DNA of 64,000 nucleotides, from the NCBI GenBank assembly GCA_009838845.1, contig VXRD01000049.1, positions 19,842 through 83,841 on the forward strand, read 5' to 3'. Of this stretch, positions 9,229 through 18,800 are shown piece after piece. Origin of the DNA: Gemmatimonadota bacterium. Lineage in GTDB: Bacteria > Latescibacterota > UBA2968. Position 1 is the first letter of the stretch, and each line of letters begins with the position of its first letter. The notes beneath the pieces were generated by a model that did not search any database, was not told the DNA's origin, and worked only from the letters and a program-made list of their open reading frames with translations. Made by a program: the position numbers and the translations under genes.

Positions 9229-10188
9229 TCACAATTGTTCGCGCACAACAGATAGCAAACGCGCTTGCACTTCGTCAACAGTGCCTTTAATCTCGCATCC
9301 CGATGCGCGGATGTGACCGCCACCATCAAATTGACGGGCAATGCGATTGACATCCACTTTTCCCCGCGACCGCAAACTCACGCGCTGTTGTCCAGGGTCC
9401 TGTTCTTTGAAAAATAGTGCGACTTCAACCCCGTCAATCGACATCGCGTGATCGACCACGCCATCCAGATCGCCATTCATCGCATGGGTTTTGTGATCGA
9501 CGTACAATGTGCTGATTTGTCCATTTTCGTGTAGTGTTAAATTCGATAGCGCGAATCCCAGGGTTTTCACCGTTTGGTACGTTTGATGCGCAAACATGTT
9601 CTCCGCAATCTGTTGTGGGTCAGCGCCGTGCGTAACGAGTTCTGCGGCAACGCGGAGTGCGCGTTCTGGATGCGAATGTTTAAATAGCTTTGTGTCAAAA
9701 ACAATTCCGGCATATAAACACGTTGCGATCTCAAATGTAAATCCCGAATTACTACGACGGGCGTGCCAGTTTATGAGCAAATAGATCAATTCACTGACAG
9801 AACTGGCATCTGGATCAATCACCCGTACATCGCCCTTCTCATCTGCATCTACATGGTGATCAATCACCAGCGTTTTTGTCGCAGGCCCAATCAGATCCGC
9901 GACATCCCCAATGCGTTTTTTCGATGTCGTCGTATCCACTACCACGAGGCGCGGTACTACTGGAATTGAGCTGTACACCGACTCTATGCGATCATAGCCC
10001 GGCAAAAACCGATATTTGCGATCCGGCGTCTCGTCCGCCACCACAATGCGGTGCTTCTGGTTCTGGCGCGTCAACCAGTGGCTCAACCCCAATAACGCAC
10101 CGAGGCCATCGCCATCGGCATTCACATGCGTTGTCAGCACGAGTTCCTCGCCTGCCAACAAAAAATTCAGAGCCGCTTGAAAGTCCAT
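9229..10188 (-). CDS. nrnA: DHH/DHHA1 phosphoesterase, NrnA-like oligoribonuclease/pAp phosphatase
   Basis: Encodes 319 residues. The DHH motifs are clear: THVNADGDGLGALLGL (motif I), VVVDTT (motif II), VIDHHVDAD (motif III) and YAGIVFDTKLF (motif IV). The DHHA1 end carries VSLRSRGKVDVNRIA and FDGGGHIRASG. NrnA-type enzymes degrade short oligoribonucleotides and dephosphorylate pAp using Mn2+; the closely related cyclic-di-AMP phosphodiesterases share these motifs, so substrate is not certain. Cytoplasmic; no signal peptide. I chose ATG 10188 over an upstream TTG at 10200. It follows the FtsEX cluster by 45 bases on the same strand. Confidence 0.9.
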   Translation of the reverse strand: MDFQAALNFLLAGEELVLTTHVNADGDGLGALLGLSHWLTRQNQKHRIVVADETPDRKYRFLPGYDRIESVYSSIPVVPRLVVVDTTTSKKRIGDVADLIGPATKTLVIDHHVDADEKGDVRVIDPDASSVSELIYLLINWHARRSNSGFTFEIATCLYAGIVFDTKLFKHSHPERALRVAAELVTHGADPQQIAENMFAHQTYQTVKTLGFALSNLTLHENGQISTLYVDHKTHAMNGDLDGVVDHAMSIDGVEVALFFKEQDPGQQRVSLRSRGKVDVNRIARQFDGGGHIRASGCEIKGTVDEVQARLLSVVREQL

Positions 10189-10233
10189 TTTTATATCCAA
10201 ATGTACATATCAATGCAAGAGGATAGCTATTCG

Positions 10234-10797
10234 TCAACGTTTTAAAATCTGCTCGTGCCGACGTTTTAAAATTTGCTGTCGCCGCTTCTGAGAACTGAGT
10301 ATGGTGAACAGAATATTTCCCCGTTTGCGCGCCGCCTGTAATGCCTGGACATCCCGCTGGTCCTGGTCTTTTAACCGGGACAAATACAGCATGCGTTGTG
10401 CCGCATCTCGTAGCGACTTTGCCGAAAACAACACTGAGAGTGTTCCCTGTCGTCCTATTTTGTATATTTCACGCGCACGTTGCGCTATATTCTGCTCGCG
10501 ATTTTTGAGTTGTGACTCAGCCAGTCTAAGCAGTTGCTCAGTACGGTTGATTTCAATCTCCAGATTATTGATTTCCTCAGTCAAATTCAGAGATATGTCC
10601 TGAGTCTTTTCATCTGGTTGAGCCGATACTTCAGACGAGGCTTGAGGCGTTTGCAGGTCACGCGTTTTTAAGCTGTCCATCGCCGCTTGCTCGGCTTTCA
10701 GGCGTGCTTCCAGAACTTTTATTGTCTGCGCGCTTCCGTTGGGAGATAATGCGAGTAGAAGAGCTATTATACACAATATGTACGCTGGTTTTTGCAC
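10234..10797 (-). CDS. EnvC-like coiled-coil protein without LytM peptidase domain
   Basis: Encodes 187 residues: a signal peptide (hydrophobic IILCIIALLLALSP region, then GSAQ), followed by a long heptad-like coiled coil with ATERQAREIYKIGRQG-like EnvC signature (seen as RAREIYKIGRQGTLSVLFSA). EnvC and relatives couple FtsEX to amidase activation in the periplasm, but their LytM/M23 domain is missing here; the protein ends right after the coiled coil with two near-identical copies of QILKR. I chose GTG 10797 because TTGAGG lies six bases upstream and it yields a proper signal peptide; the frame upstream overlaps ftsX. Downstream of ftsE and ftsX on the same strand, so it is probably the FtsX partner. 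A truncated EnvC is possible. Confidence 0.7.
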   Translation of the reverse strand: MQKPAYILCIIALLLALSPNGSAQTIKVLEARLKAEQAAMDSLKTRDLQTPQASSEVSAQPDEKTQDISLNLTEEINNLEIEINRTEQLLRLAESQLKNREQNIAQRAREIYKIGRQGTLSVLFSAKSLRDAAQRMLYLSRLKDQDQRDVQALQAARKRGNILFTILSSQKRRQQILKRRHEQILKR

Positions 10798-10814
10798 GCT
10801 ATACCTCAACCATC

Positions 10815-11678
10815 CTACGCGATTTCTTTCAACACGTGGTTCAGGGATGCCCAACTGCCTATCGCGCCCAGTACGATGCCCAATGCCACCAGGCAGAATG
10901 ACAGTTCAATCGTTGGTGTGACTGTCAACTCCGGTACGCGAACAGCCCACCACGGTGATATATAAGCCAACATCAGGGGGGCTAAAAATCCACCGATAAA
11001 ACCCAATAGTGCCCCTCCAAACCCAAAGATCATCCACACAGTTATATTCGTTGCGCCGACCAACCGCATAATCCCAATGGCATCGCGCTGCGCGAGTACC
11101 ATCAACTTGGTCGCATGGCTTACTGCAAATGCACACGCAAAACACAACATACACCCAAGCGCGAGTCCAATGCCGGTGATTACTGTAATAAAATGCTCTA
11201 AGGAATCCGCCCAAACTTCTCCCACATTTACACCTTCTACAGCACTGTGACCAGTTACAGATCTTGCAACAGTTCGAGCGCGGCGCGGCATATTCTCTCC
11301 GGGCGAGATATGTACTCTGAGCGAAGCGGGCAATGGATTGCTCGAAAGCGCATCGACCGTACCCAGGCCAAATCGTGACCGAAATTCTCTGGCTGCCTCG
11401 TCCTGATCCACATACACAATTCCGGCTACCTCGGACCTTGCTTCTAACGTGCGCCGCAATGCGAATATGCGCTGAGGTGAAATACCATCTTTTAAGTAAA
11501 TGTCTATCTCCACCCGTGCGCGCAATCGGTCAACCAGCGCGTTCCCACTCTCGATGACCTGCCAGAAGAATCCCAATACCAGCAGCGATGCCCCAATGGT
11601 CGCCACAGAAATTACACCTGCGATTCTCGTACACACAACTCCTTGCCATGCCTCGCGCAATACCAGCGACAATTTCAT
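10815..11678 (-). CDS. ftsX: cell-division protein FtsX
   Basis: The 287-residue product has the FtsX layout: a cytoplasmic N-terminus, one membrane helix (about 20-42), an extracytoplasmic domain containing VEIDIYLKDG and the R-E-F-x-S-R-F motif, then three C-terminal helices with the FtsX-family LVGATNITVWMIF segment. FtsX pairs with the ATPase FtsE and transmits to peptidoglycan hydrolase regulators. I chose ATG 11678 rather than a TTG seven codons earlier that overlaps ftsE. It starts 18 bases after the ftsE stop and is followed by the EnvC-like gene, so the three genes look like an operon. Confidence 0.88.
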   Translation of the reverse strand: MKLSLVLREAWQGVVCTRIAGVISVATIGASLLVLGFFWQVIESGNALVDRLRARVEIDIYLKDGISPQRIFALRRTLEARSEVAGIVYVDQDEAAREFRSRFGLGTVDALSSNPLPASLRVHISPGENMPRRARTVARSVTGHSAVEGVNVGEVWADSLEHFITVITGIGLALGCMLCFACAFAVSHATKLMVLAQRDAIGIMRLVGATNITVWMIFGFGGALLGFIGGFLAPLMLAYISPWWAVRVPELTVTPTIELSFCLVALGIVLGAIGSWASLNHVLKEIA

Positions 11679-11695
11679 TTTACTTTTCCATTTTC

Positions 11696-12361
11696 TCAAT
11701 TTGTGACTTGCTCAATGATGCCATTTCCCAACTGCAATATTCGCCAGGGATATCGGTTTTCCTGCACTGCATCACGTGTCGCTATGACTACAGCTATTCC
11801 GCGTGCATTTATCTTTTTAAAAATAGCCATCACCTGCTCTGTTGCCTCGGAATCCAAATTGGCTGTTGGTTCATCTGCCAACAAGATAAGGGGATCATTC
11901 ACCAGTGCCCGCGCAATTGCCACTCGTAGCCGTTCATAACCCGACAACTCATCTGGATACACATTGCGTTTGTGCAACAAATCCACATCCGACAATATTG
12001 CCTGTGTTTTGCGCTTGATCCAGCGTCGCGAAATACCTGTTACTTCAAGCGCGAAGGCCACATTTTCATAAACTGTGCGATGGTCTAATAGTTTGAAGTC
12101 TTGAAATACCACGCCCACTTGTCGTCGCAATCGAGGGATATCCATTTTTCGAATTTGCCGCGAGTCGTAATCTCCCACAGATACCACGCCCGAACTGGGC
12201 AATTCCGCAAATATAACCAGCCCGAGTATCGCGCGCTTTTCCGCTTCGGTCTGTCCAATCAGATAGACAAATTCGCCCTGATTGATCTCTAAATTGGCGT
12301 CGATCAATATCGGTTGTCCCTGCTGCTCGACACCCACGTTTTGTAATTTAATCACAGGCAT
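11696..12361 (-). CDS. ftsE: FtsE-like ABC ATPase with degenerate catalytic motifs
   Basis: The 221-residue product aligns with FtsE along its length: GEFVYLIG, VGVVFQDFKLLDHRTVYENV (Q-loop), and Walker B LILLADEPTANLD with D163/E164 intact. However, the Walker A reads GQTEAEKR: the Gly before Lys42 is Glu and the Ser/Thr after it is Arg43. The signature is LSGYE rather than LSGGE/Q, and the switch His is Arg196 (VIATRD). These positions bind ATP phosphates, contact the partner site and trigger hydrolysis, so catalysis should be impaired or absent unless compensated. The gene precedes ftsX and an EnvC-like gene, so identity as FtsE is well supported; the loss of activity is inference. Confidence 0.85.
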   Translation of the reverse strand: MPVIKLQNVGVEQQGQPILIDANLEINQGEFVYLIGQTEAEKRAILGLVIFAELPSSGVVSVGDYDSRQIRKMDIPRLRRQVGVVFQDFKLLDHRTVYENVAFALEVTGISRRWIKRKTQAILSDVDLLHKRNVYPDELSGYERLRVAIARALVNDPLILLADEPTANLDSEATEQVMAIFKKINARGIAVVIATRDAVQENRYPWRILQLGNGIIEQVTN

Positions 12362-12393
12362 GATGTACGACTGCTTCAGTAGTTCCCATTGAA

Positions 12394-13137
12394 CTATTTT
12401 TTTAGAACAAAATGCACCCGGTCCGAAAATTCTGTCGGTGGTGCATACCCAAATCCACCGTATGCTCCCACTATATCAAAAGGCGATTTATCTACAATTT
12501 CTTCAATCGCCGACAAGGAATAGATGCGCTGTTGATGCACTTCTTTGACCACTTCATCCGTGTCTTCAAAGTGAATATCAAATTTGTTGTATTGCACACC
12601 CTTCTCGTAATAGCTGTGTCGCCGATATGAAAATCCATCCCCCGAATCTTCTGACTGCATATTGCTAAAGTATTGCCTCGAATTGCTCTCTGTACAGATA
12701 TCGACCACAAAAATACCGTTGAAATTTACAATGCGATGTACTTCTTCCAGAGCACATGCGATCAGTTCGGGTGACATCAAATAGTTGATGCTATCGTACA
12801 AACACAACACGGCATCACAAGGAGGCAAATCGCTCAAATCGAGCAAATTGCGATGGTAAAATGGAATGGGATAGCGCAACTTGCGCGCCTTTTCTATAGC
12901 CATATCCAGCATTTCCCGGCAACCATCCGCACCCATCACATCGAACTTCTGACGGTATAACTGAATTGCCAGACTACCCGTGCCACAGGCCAGGTCCAAT
13001 ACGCGGTTGGGTTTGACTTTGTGTCGTGCGAGCAATGACGACACATAATGCGCCCAATGTACGTAATCCACGTGTCGCATCACATGGTCGTAAATGGTCG
13101 CTAAGCGACTATAAGGTGTTGCCTCAGTAGTCGGCAT
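12394..13137 (-). CDS. class I SAM-dependent methyltransferase
   Basis: The 247-residue protein has the SAM-binding motif I VLDLACGTGSLA (about residues 46-57), an acidic end of strand 2 (VMGADG), and CDAVLCLYDSINYL as motif II region, typical of methyltransferases of the UbiE/Coq5-like superfamily. N-terminal YSRLATIYDHVMRHVDY is a recurring family signature. The substrate cannot be deduced. It lies upstream of ftsE on the same strand with a 32-base gap and starts only seven bases past a probable terminator hairpin, so its own transcript start may be unusual. Confidence 0.85.
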   Translation of the reverse strand: MPTTEATPYSRLATIYDHVMRHVDYVHWAHYVSSLLARHKVKPNRVLDLACGTGSLAIQLYRQKFDVMGADGCREMLDMAIEKARKLRYPIPFYHRNLLDLSDLPPCDAVLCLYDSINYLMSPELIACALEEVHRIVNFNGIFVVDICTESNSRQYFSNMQSEDSGDGFSYRRHSYYEKGVQYNKFDIHFEDTDEVVKEVHQQRIYSLSAIEEIVDKSPFDIVGAYGGFGYAPPTEFSDRVHFVLKK

Positions 13138-13143
13138 AAAATG

Positions 13144-13167
13144 AAAAACGGCCAGCCCGTGCCGGCC
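13144..13167 (-). terminator. rho-independent terminator or attenuator before the methyltransferase gene
   Basis: Minus strand reads GGCCGGC-ACGG-GCTGGCC (seven-pair stem with one G-U, four-base loop) then G and TTTTT. It lies after the S4 gene and immediately before the methyltransferase start at 13137. Confidence 0.7.
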
Positions 13168-13209
13168 TTGACCTTTCTACTTTGCGGAGTGATGAGGGGA
13201 GCGCACGTC

Positions 13210-13482
13210 TCAAAAAAATTCTGGTGCCCGTGCCTCATTTCGAATAACGCGATAATATTCAGGTGCTCGTTTCCGCGACACATTGCCCCGTGGAATCGCC
13301 AATACTTCAAACTCTAACAGGCGATCGGAAAACGCAATGCGCACTCTCTGGCCGACACGCAAAGCGCGACTCGCCTTGGCTTCCTGCCCATCTACTGTCA
13401 CAATCCCATTGCCACACGCCCGCTTGGCCTCTGATCGACGCCGCACCAGACAACACGTATTTAGATAGATATCTAATCTCAT
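13210..13482 (-). CDS. small S4-domain RNA-binding protein (HslR/RqcP-like)
   Basis: A 90-residue protein made almost wholly of an S4 domain: MRLDIYLNTCCLVRRRSEAK, followed by NGIVTVDGQEAKASRALRVGQRVRI. This matches the small ribosome-associated S4 proteins HslR and RqcP, which bind 50S particles carrying peptidyl-tRNA. The two cannot be separated here. It begins six bases after the stop of the SurA-like gene, on the same strand, implying cotranscription with the folding-factor genes, and it ends before a terminator hairpin. Confidence 0.85.
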   Translation of the reverse strand: MRLDIYLNTCCLVRRRSEAKRACGNGIVTVDGQEAKASRALRVGQRVRIAFSDRLLEFEVLAIPRGNVSRKRAPEYYRVIRNEARAPEFF

Positions 13483-13488
13483 ACTATC

Positions 13489-14730
13489 CTATTCCAGCCG
13501 CACATCCACATATAATTTCGCTCGTGTTTCCGCCAGTTTTTCGCGGAATAATGCTTGCAAGCGTTCCTCTTTGGCAATTTGTTCTAATGCAGTGGCCTCG
13601 TCATTGATGCGGAATAGGTTCCAGCCGCCTTCCACTTCTACGGGCAAACTCACATCGCCCGGCTTGAGTGCTCGCACCACCTCTGCATATTGGGGTGGAA
13701 GGTCAGTTCTGGGAAAACTTCCCAGAAATCCGCCGCGCGATGCTGTTTCTTCAAAGTCGGAATGTTCGCGCGCAAGTTCGGCAAAATCCGCTCCGTCTTT
13801 AATTTGTTGATACAACGCCATTGCCTTTTGCTGCGAGGCTTTTTCGTCTTTTTGCAACAAAAACAAAATGTGACGCGCCCGCACCTGATCGCCCGAGATT
13901 TCCTCAACGCGAATAATGTGAAAGCCAAATTGCGATTGCACGAGGTCGCTCACTTCGCCGACTTTGAGACTAAAGGCAACGTCTTCAAATGCAGGTACCA
14001 TGGTACCGCGTCCAAAAAAGCCGAGATCTCCACCTTGAGACGCGCTACCAGGGTCTTGTGAGTATTCTTTTGCCAGTGCTGCAAAATCTTCACCTGCTCG
14101 AATGCGTTCTAAGACTGCTTCTGCCTGGGGGCGAATTTTGTCCTGTTGTTCTGTCGATGCAACAGGTTCAACAAATATATGGCTCAAAGACACGACATTC
14201 GACTCGCCGCGCCGGTATTTTTCTTGAAATTCCTTTATATCCCGGGGCGATACGCTGACCTGCTGCGCCAGTATTTCATACATACTGCGTTCCAAATACT
14301 GATTGCGAAATTGCTCCCTGAATTTATCTCGCATCTGTCGCTCGGTCAACCCCGCTTTTTTTAATTCTTCGGCAAAAGCCGCTGTGCCAAATTGTTCCTT
14401 AAACTGGCGAACCTGCGCCCGCACCATTTCTTCCACGCGCTCGTCATCTACCTCTATGCTGTCTTCTCGCGCTCTGACCAGTAATAAGTTGCGCTGAATT
14501 TCATTTTCCAGCACCTTATTGAACATATTCTCAAGCTCTGCCTGCGGTACGGTTCGCACATCAATTCCTCGACCGATCAATTCCATCCGCAGTTTGTTTT
14601 CCACATCGGATCGCAGCACAATTTTGTCATCTACCACTGCTATAATTTTATCCAATAAGACAGGCTGTGCACGCGCTGTGCCCGCGAGCAGAAATACTCC
14701 AATCAGCAAGTTGATAAGCAGCGTTTTCAT
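13489..14730 (-). CDS. surA: SurA-like periplasmic peptidyl-prolyl isomerase/chaperone
   Basis: The 413-residue product starts with a signal peptide ending in GTARAQ, followed by the SurA N-domain ([17 protein letters not shown]) and two consecutive rotamase (PpiC/parvulin) domains: one around residues 175-275 (LSHIFV, ... [23 protein letters not shown]) and a second around 280-380 (RARHILFLL ... [10 protein letters not shown]). SurA assists outer-membrane protein folding, which supports a diderm envelope. The genes around it are a second PpiC lipoprotein (38 bases upstream) and the S4 protein (six bases downstream), so this is probably one operon. Confidence 0.9.
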   Translation of the reverse strand: MKTLLINLLIGVFLLAGTARAQPVLLDKIIAVVDDKIVLRSDVENKLRMELIGRGIDVRTVPQAELENMFNKVLENEIQRNLLLVRAREDSIEVDDERVEEMVRAQVRQFKEQFGTAAFAEELKKAGLTERQMRDKFREQFRNQYLERSMYEILAQQVSVSPRDIKEFQEKYRRGESNVVSLSHIFVEPVASTEQQDKIRPQAEAVLERIRAGEDFAALAKEYSQDPGSASQGGDLGFFGRGTMVPAFEDVAFSLKVGEVSDLVQSQFGFHIIRVEEISGDQVRARHILFLLQKDEKASQQKAMALYQQIKDGADFAELAREHSDFEETASRGGFLGSFPRTDLPPQYAEVVRALKPGDVSLPVEVEGGWNLFRINDEATALEQIAKEERLQALFREKLAETRAKLYVDVRLE

Positions 14731-14767
14731 GTCGATAAATTCCTTGTATTAGTAGTCGGTTCAGTCC

Positions 14768-15601
14768 TCACTTTGCACTATTCAATTGCTTCCAATCCAC
14801 TGACCATTCAATCCGTTCTTTGAGTTCGGCAAGCAATTTGGCGCGTTGCGCACGTCGGCGCTCGGTCAGGATGCGTTGCTGAATCTCGCTGCGCACATCG
14901 ACCAGGTCGCGTATTGAACCCGTGTCGTTTCGATCCATTACTTCGATGATATGGTAACCCAACTCGGTACGCGTGCGTATCCGGTGTCCCAATTTGGCAT
15001 CCCAACATGCCGCCCAAAAAGAAGGGTTGACCATATCTTCGGTAAAGTACCCCAGATCGCCACCATTTACAGCCGACTGATCGATTGAGACTTCGCGTGC
15101 TACCTGTTCAAAAAACTCGCCCTTTTGCAGCCGGTTCCACGCCCGAGTCTGTGCATTTCGGTCTGCCACAATGAGGTGCCGCACCCTGAGTTCGAGTTGA
15201 TCGCGCTCGAAATCTGCACGATGTTCTTCGTAATAGGTGAGAATTTCATCCTCTGAGACTTCGGCATCGCGTGCGTGCGTGCGTGCCATCAATTCGCTCG
15301 CCAACAGTTGCCGAACAGCGCGATCAATGCGATCTGATATTTCGGGGTCCTGGTCGAGTTGTTGTCTTATGGCTTCTCGATAGAGGAGTTCTTCCGCGAT
15401 CCAATTTTCGACCAATATTTGTTTTTCTTTTGGCGAGATTGTGCCTGCAAACGGAGGGGGAATACGCCTCTCCAATGCTTCTTTGGTCAGATGGCGATTC
15501 CCCACTTGCGCCACGATGGAAACTTTTTGTGGCCTCTCGCATCCCCACATGCCAATCAGGCAGATTATCAGGCCAATTTTCAAATACCGCGCTCGCTTCA
15601 A
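14768..15601 (-). CDS. PpiC-domain lipoprotein, parvulin-type foldase
   Basis: Encodes 277 residues with a hydrophobic N-terminus and a lipobox ending in IGMWGC, so a lipid-anchored protein. The middle has a SurA-N-like helical segment and then a single PpiC rotamase domain (RVRHLIVADRN ... GGDLGYFTEDMVNPSFW). It resembles PrsA-type foldases. No ATG is available near the lipobox; the frame begins at TTG 15625, and I prefer TTG 15601 because GAGGGA sits eight bases upstream. The gene precedes surA and follows mfd across a 210-base gap that holds octamer repeats. Confidence 0.8.
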   Translation of the reverse strand: MKRARYLKIGLIICLIGMWGCERPQKVSIVAQVGNRHLTKEALERRIPPPFAGTISPKEKQILVENWIAEELLYREAIRQQLDQDPEISDRIDRAVRQLLASELMARTHARDAEVSEDEILTYYEEHRADFERDQLELRVRHLIVADRNAQTRAWNRLQKGEFFEQVAREVSIDQSAVNGGDLGYFTEDMVNPSFWAACWDAKLGHRIRTRTELGYHIIEVMDRNDTGSIRDLVDVRSEIQQRILTERRRAQRAKLLAELKERIEWSVDWKQLNSAK

Positions 15602-15690
15602 AACGCGATCCCTCGTTACATTCAAATACTTCGCATATAGGCTCTAACTATTGGACAGCAAATAAAGTTCCAGACGGTAAACGACAAAAC

Positions 15691-15709
15691 GAATCTACGA
15701 ATCTACGAA
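15691..15709. repeat. octamer repeat, GAATCTAC x2
   Basis: Two copies of GAATCTAC followed by GAACCCCGCCCA, the same exit sequence as the GAATAGAC array at 9037-9087. Confidence 0.85.
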
Positions 15710-15754
15710 CCCCGCCCAAAAAACAACCTCAGATGGATGGGCCTCTAAATTGCA

Positions 15755-15800
15755 TCTATTCGCTGATTCGTCTATTCGCTGATTCGTCTATTCGTCTTCG
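15755..15800. repeat. octamer-type repeat, TCTATTCGCTGATTCG x2 plus partial copy
   Basis: Two copies of a 16-mer built from two octamers (TCTATTCG, CTGATTCG), then a partial copy. Read on the other strand the units share CGAAT with the other arrays. It faces the array at 15691-15709, giving an imperfect inverted arrangement upstream of the PpiC lipoprotein gene. Confidence 0.85.
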
Positions 15801-15811
15801 AATATACGCCT

Positions 15812-18800
15812 TCAAATTAGGCTCTGCAACACATTTTTAGCCGATTCTAACCGCGATTGCGGTCCCTTTCCAATTAGTGCGACTTCGATTTTTGGAGGCT
15901 CTCCCAGGGCAAATTCCAGGGGGATTGGTGACTGTGTCACCATCCGTTCGATATCTGTTCGCATCAGGGGTTTGTCTGGCGACAGGGTCATTGTCATGGT
16001 CTGTCCGATTTGCAACTGGGACAACCTGAGTTGGCGGGCCAAAATTTTGACCTGTAAGATGTCTAATAATGCGGACGTGGGGTCGGGCAAAGGTCCAAAG
16101 CGGTCCGCGAGTTCTTCCTCTATTGCCAGGACTTCCACTGTTCGCCTTATCTGGCCCAATCTCTGATAAAACTGCATTTTTTGATCTGCATCTGGAATAT
16201 AGTCGTCTGGAATATACGACGAGACGGACACCTGTACATCTGGCTCAATCGCAGGTTCAGTCTCATCGCCTTTAATTTGCCGCACGGCTTCGTCCAAAAG
16301 GCGCGTGTACAAATCAAATCCCACGGCTGCTATATGTCCGTGTTGTTGCGCGCCGAGCAAGTTGCCCGTGCCCCTGATTTCCATGTCCCGCATTGAAATG
16401 TGAAAACCCGACCCTAGATCTGAAAATTCTTCGATGGCGCGCAATCGCCTCACAGCCGGTTTTTTGAGTGCTTGCCACGACGGCACAAATAAATACGCAT
16501 ATGCCCGCCTATTCGACCGTCCCACCCGGCCTCGCAATTGATACAACTGTGCCAATCCCAGGCGATCTGCCCGATTTACGATTAGCGTGTTCGCGTTGGG
16601 AATGTCCAGTCCGGATTCCACGATCATGGTCGAGACCAAAACATCGTATTTGTGCTCAAAAAAGTCCATCATCACTTTTTCGAGTTGTCGCTCGGGCATT
16701 TGTCCATGTCCCATACCAAAACGCACCTGCGGTAGCAGGTGAGTGAGAAAGTCCATCGTCGTGTGCATGGATTGAACCCTATTGTGGACAAAATAAACCT
16801 GCCCACCGCGATCTACTTCCCGTAAGACCGCTTCGGCAATGCGGTCTTCTTCAAAAGCCAGCACTTCGGTCTGAATTGGCAAGCGGTCTTTGGGCGGGGT
16901 TTGTATGACAGACATATCGCGTGCGCCCATCAGCGACATGTGCAGGGTGCGCGGAATAGGTGTGGCGGTAAGTGTCAACACATCTACCAGGCGTCGCATT
17001 TCTTTTAACCGCTCTTTGTGCCGCACTCCAAAGCGGTGTTCTTCGTCTATGACCAGAAGGCCGAGGGATTTGAAGTTGACATCTTTTGACAACAACCGAT
17101 GCGTGCCCACCACGATATCTACGGTGCCTTTCTTCATTGCTTCGAGGGTTCGCGTCTGTTCGGCCCGCGTTCGGAAGCGGCTCAAGACTGCTACATGAAC
17201 GGGAAATTCGGAAAACCGTTCGCAAAATGTGCGATAATGTTGTTGCGCCAATATGGTCGTGGGGGCGAGCACTGCTACTTGTTTGCCATCTAAAATTGCC
17301 TTAAACGCCCCGCGAATCGCCACTTCTGTTTTGCCATATCCCACATCGCCACAAATCAAGCGGTCCATGGCAGACTGCGCTTCCATATCTTTTCGCACGG
17401 CGTCAATCGCTTCTTGTTGATCCCGGGTTTCGCGATAGGGAAACGAGGCTTCAAGTGCATTCATTTCTGACCCGTCAGACGAAAATGCCATGCCCGGTTG
17501 CGCCTTGCGTTCGGCGTATAATGACACGAGCTCTGCCGCCATTTTGAATATGGCTTTACGCGTCTTTTCCTTTAGCCGCTCCCATGCTATTGTGCCCAAT
17601 TTGCTCAATACAGGTACTACGCCATCTTGGCTTGAATATTTTTGCACCTGATCCATCTGATCCACGGGCACAAAAACCCGATCCCCATCCCGATATCCAA
17701 TGGTCAGACAATCGCTGGACATGCGGCCTATTTCAATTCGCTTCACGCCTTCAAACCGACCGATTCCGTGATCTACGTGTACGACAAAATCGCCGCGCTG
17801 AAGTGCGGTCACGGTCTTGATGGGCTGCGCGTCTTGAAAACGTCGATACCGCCGCCTGCGATGTACGCGACTGTAAATTTCGTGGTCGTTGATCAAAAAG
17901 ACTTTGCCGGGGCGGTATGTAAATCCGGATTGTAGTGTGCCCACGTACAGGGAGACCACATCAGCACTTTCTTCCAAAATTTCTTCCAATCGCGCTTTTT
18001 GTCCATCACTTTCACACAGAATGACCACTTCATAAGCGTCCAACCAGTGCTTTCGCAAATCCTCTTTTAACAGTTGCACATGGCCTTCGTAGTGTCGCCC
18101 ACTCTGTCCACCCAAATCCACCACTTCCTCAGATGCCCCTCCCAGTGCGCGATTCAAGACCCGGGGCATGCGTTCCAATTGCCGAAGCACGGTTTCCGGT
18201 TGTCGGAGTACACACCGCGCTGGCAAGGGTTCTGTTTCCGCCCGCCGTTTTTTTTGTCGCTGTGCGATTTGCTCACACGCGTGCCAGGCGTTATCCGCGG
18301 CATTAGCGATGCCATCCGGGTCATCGAGGACGAGCCAGCATCCTGCGGGCACGTAATCCAGCAATCCCGTTCGTTCGCCATATAACACACTCAAATAGTG
18401 TTCCTGTCCTTCAAAAATGCCTTCGCGTTCCAGTAAGTTTCGCACCTCGGGCAATTCAATGTCCAGATCCCGTTCTGCTATTTCCAGGTTTTCCAGATAA
18501 ATATCTGCCAGTGTAAGCGGAAGTACGCTTTCTCGACAGGGCAAAATGCGCGTTTTCTCCATTTGCTCGATAGACCGCTGCGTGCTAAAGTCAAATGCCC
18601 GGATGGATGAAATTTCATCGCCCCAAAACTCCAGTCTGATCGGATGCGCGTTGCCAAACGAACAAATATCCAGGATGCCGCCGCGCATCCCAAATTGTCC
18701 CACACCTTCCACGGTTGTTACCCGTTCATATCCAATTTCCACCAGATGATCCGCCAGTTGTAGGGGCGATGTTTCCTGTTCCAGACGAAGCGTTTTTACA

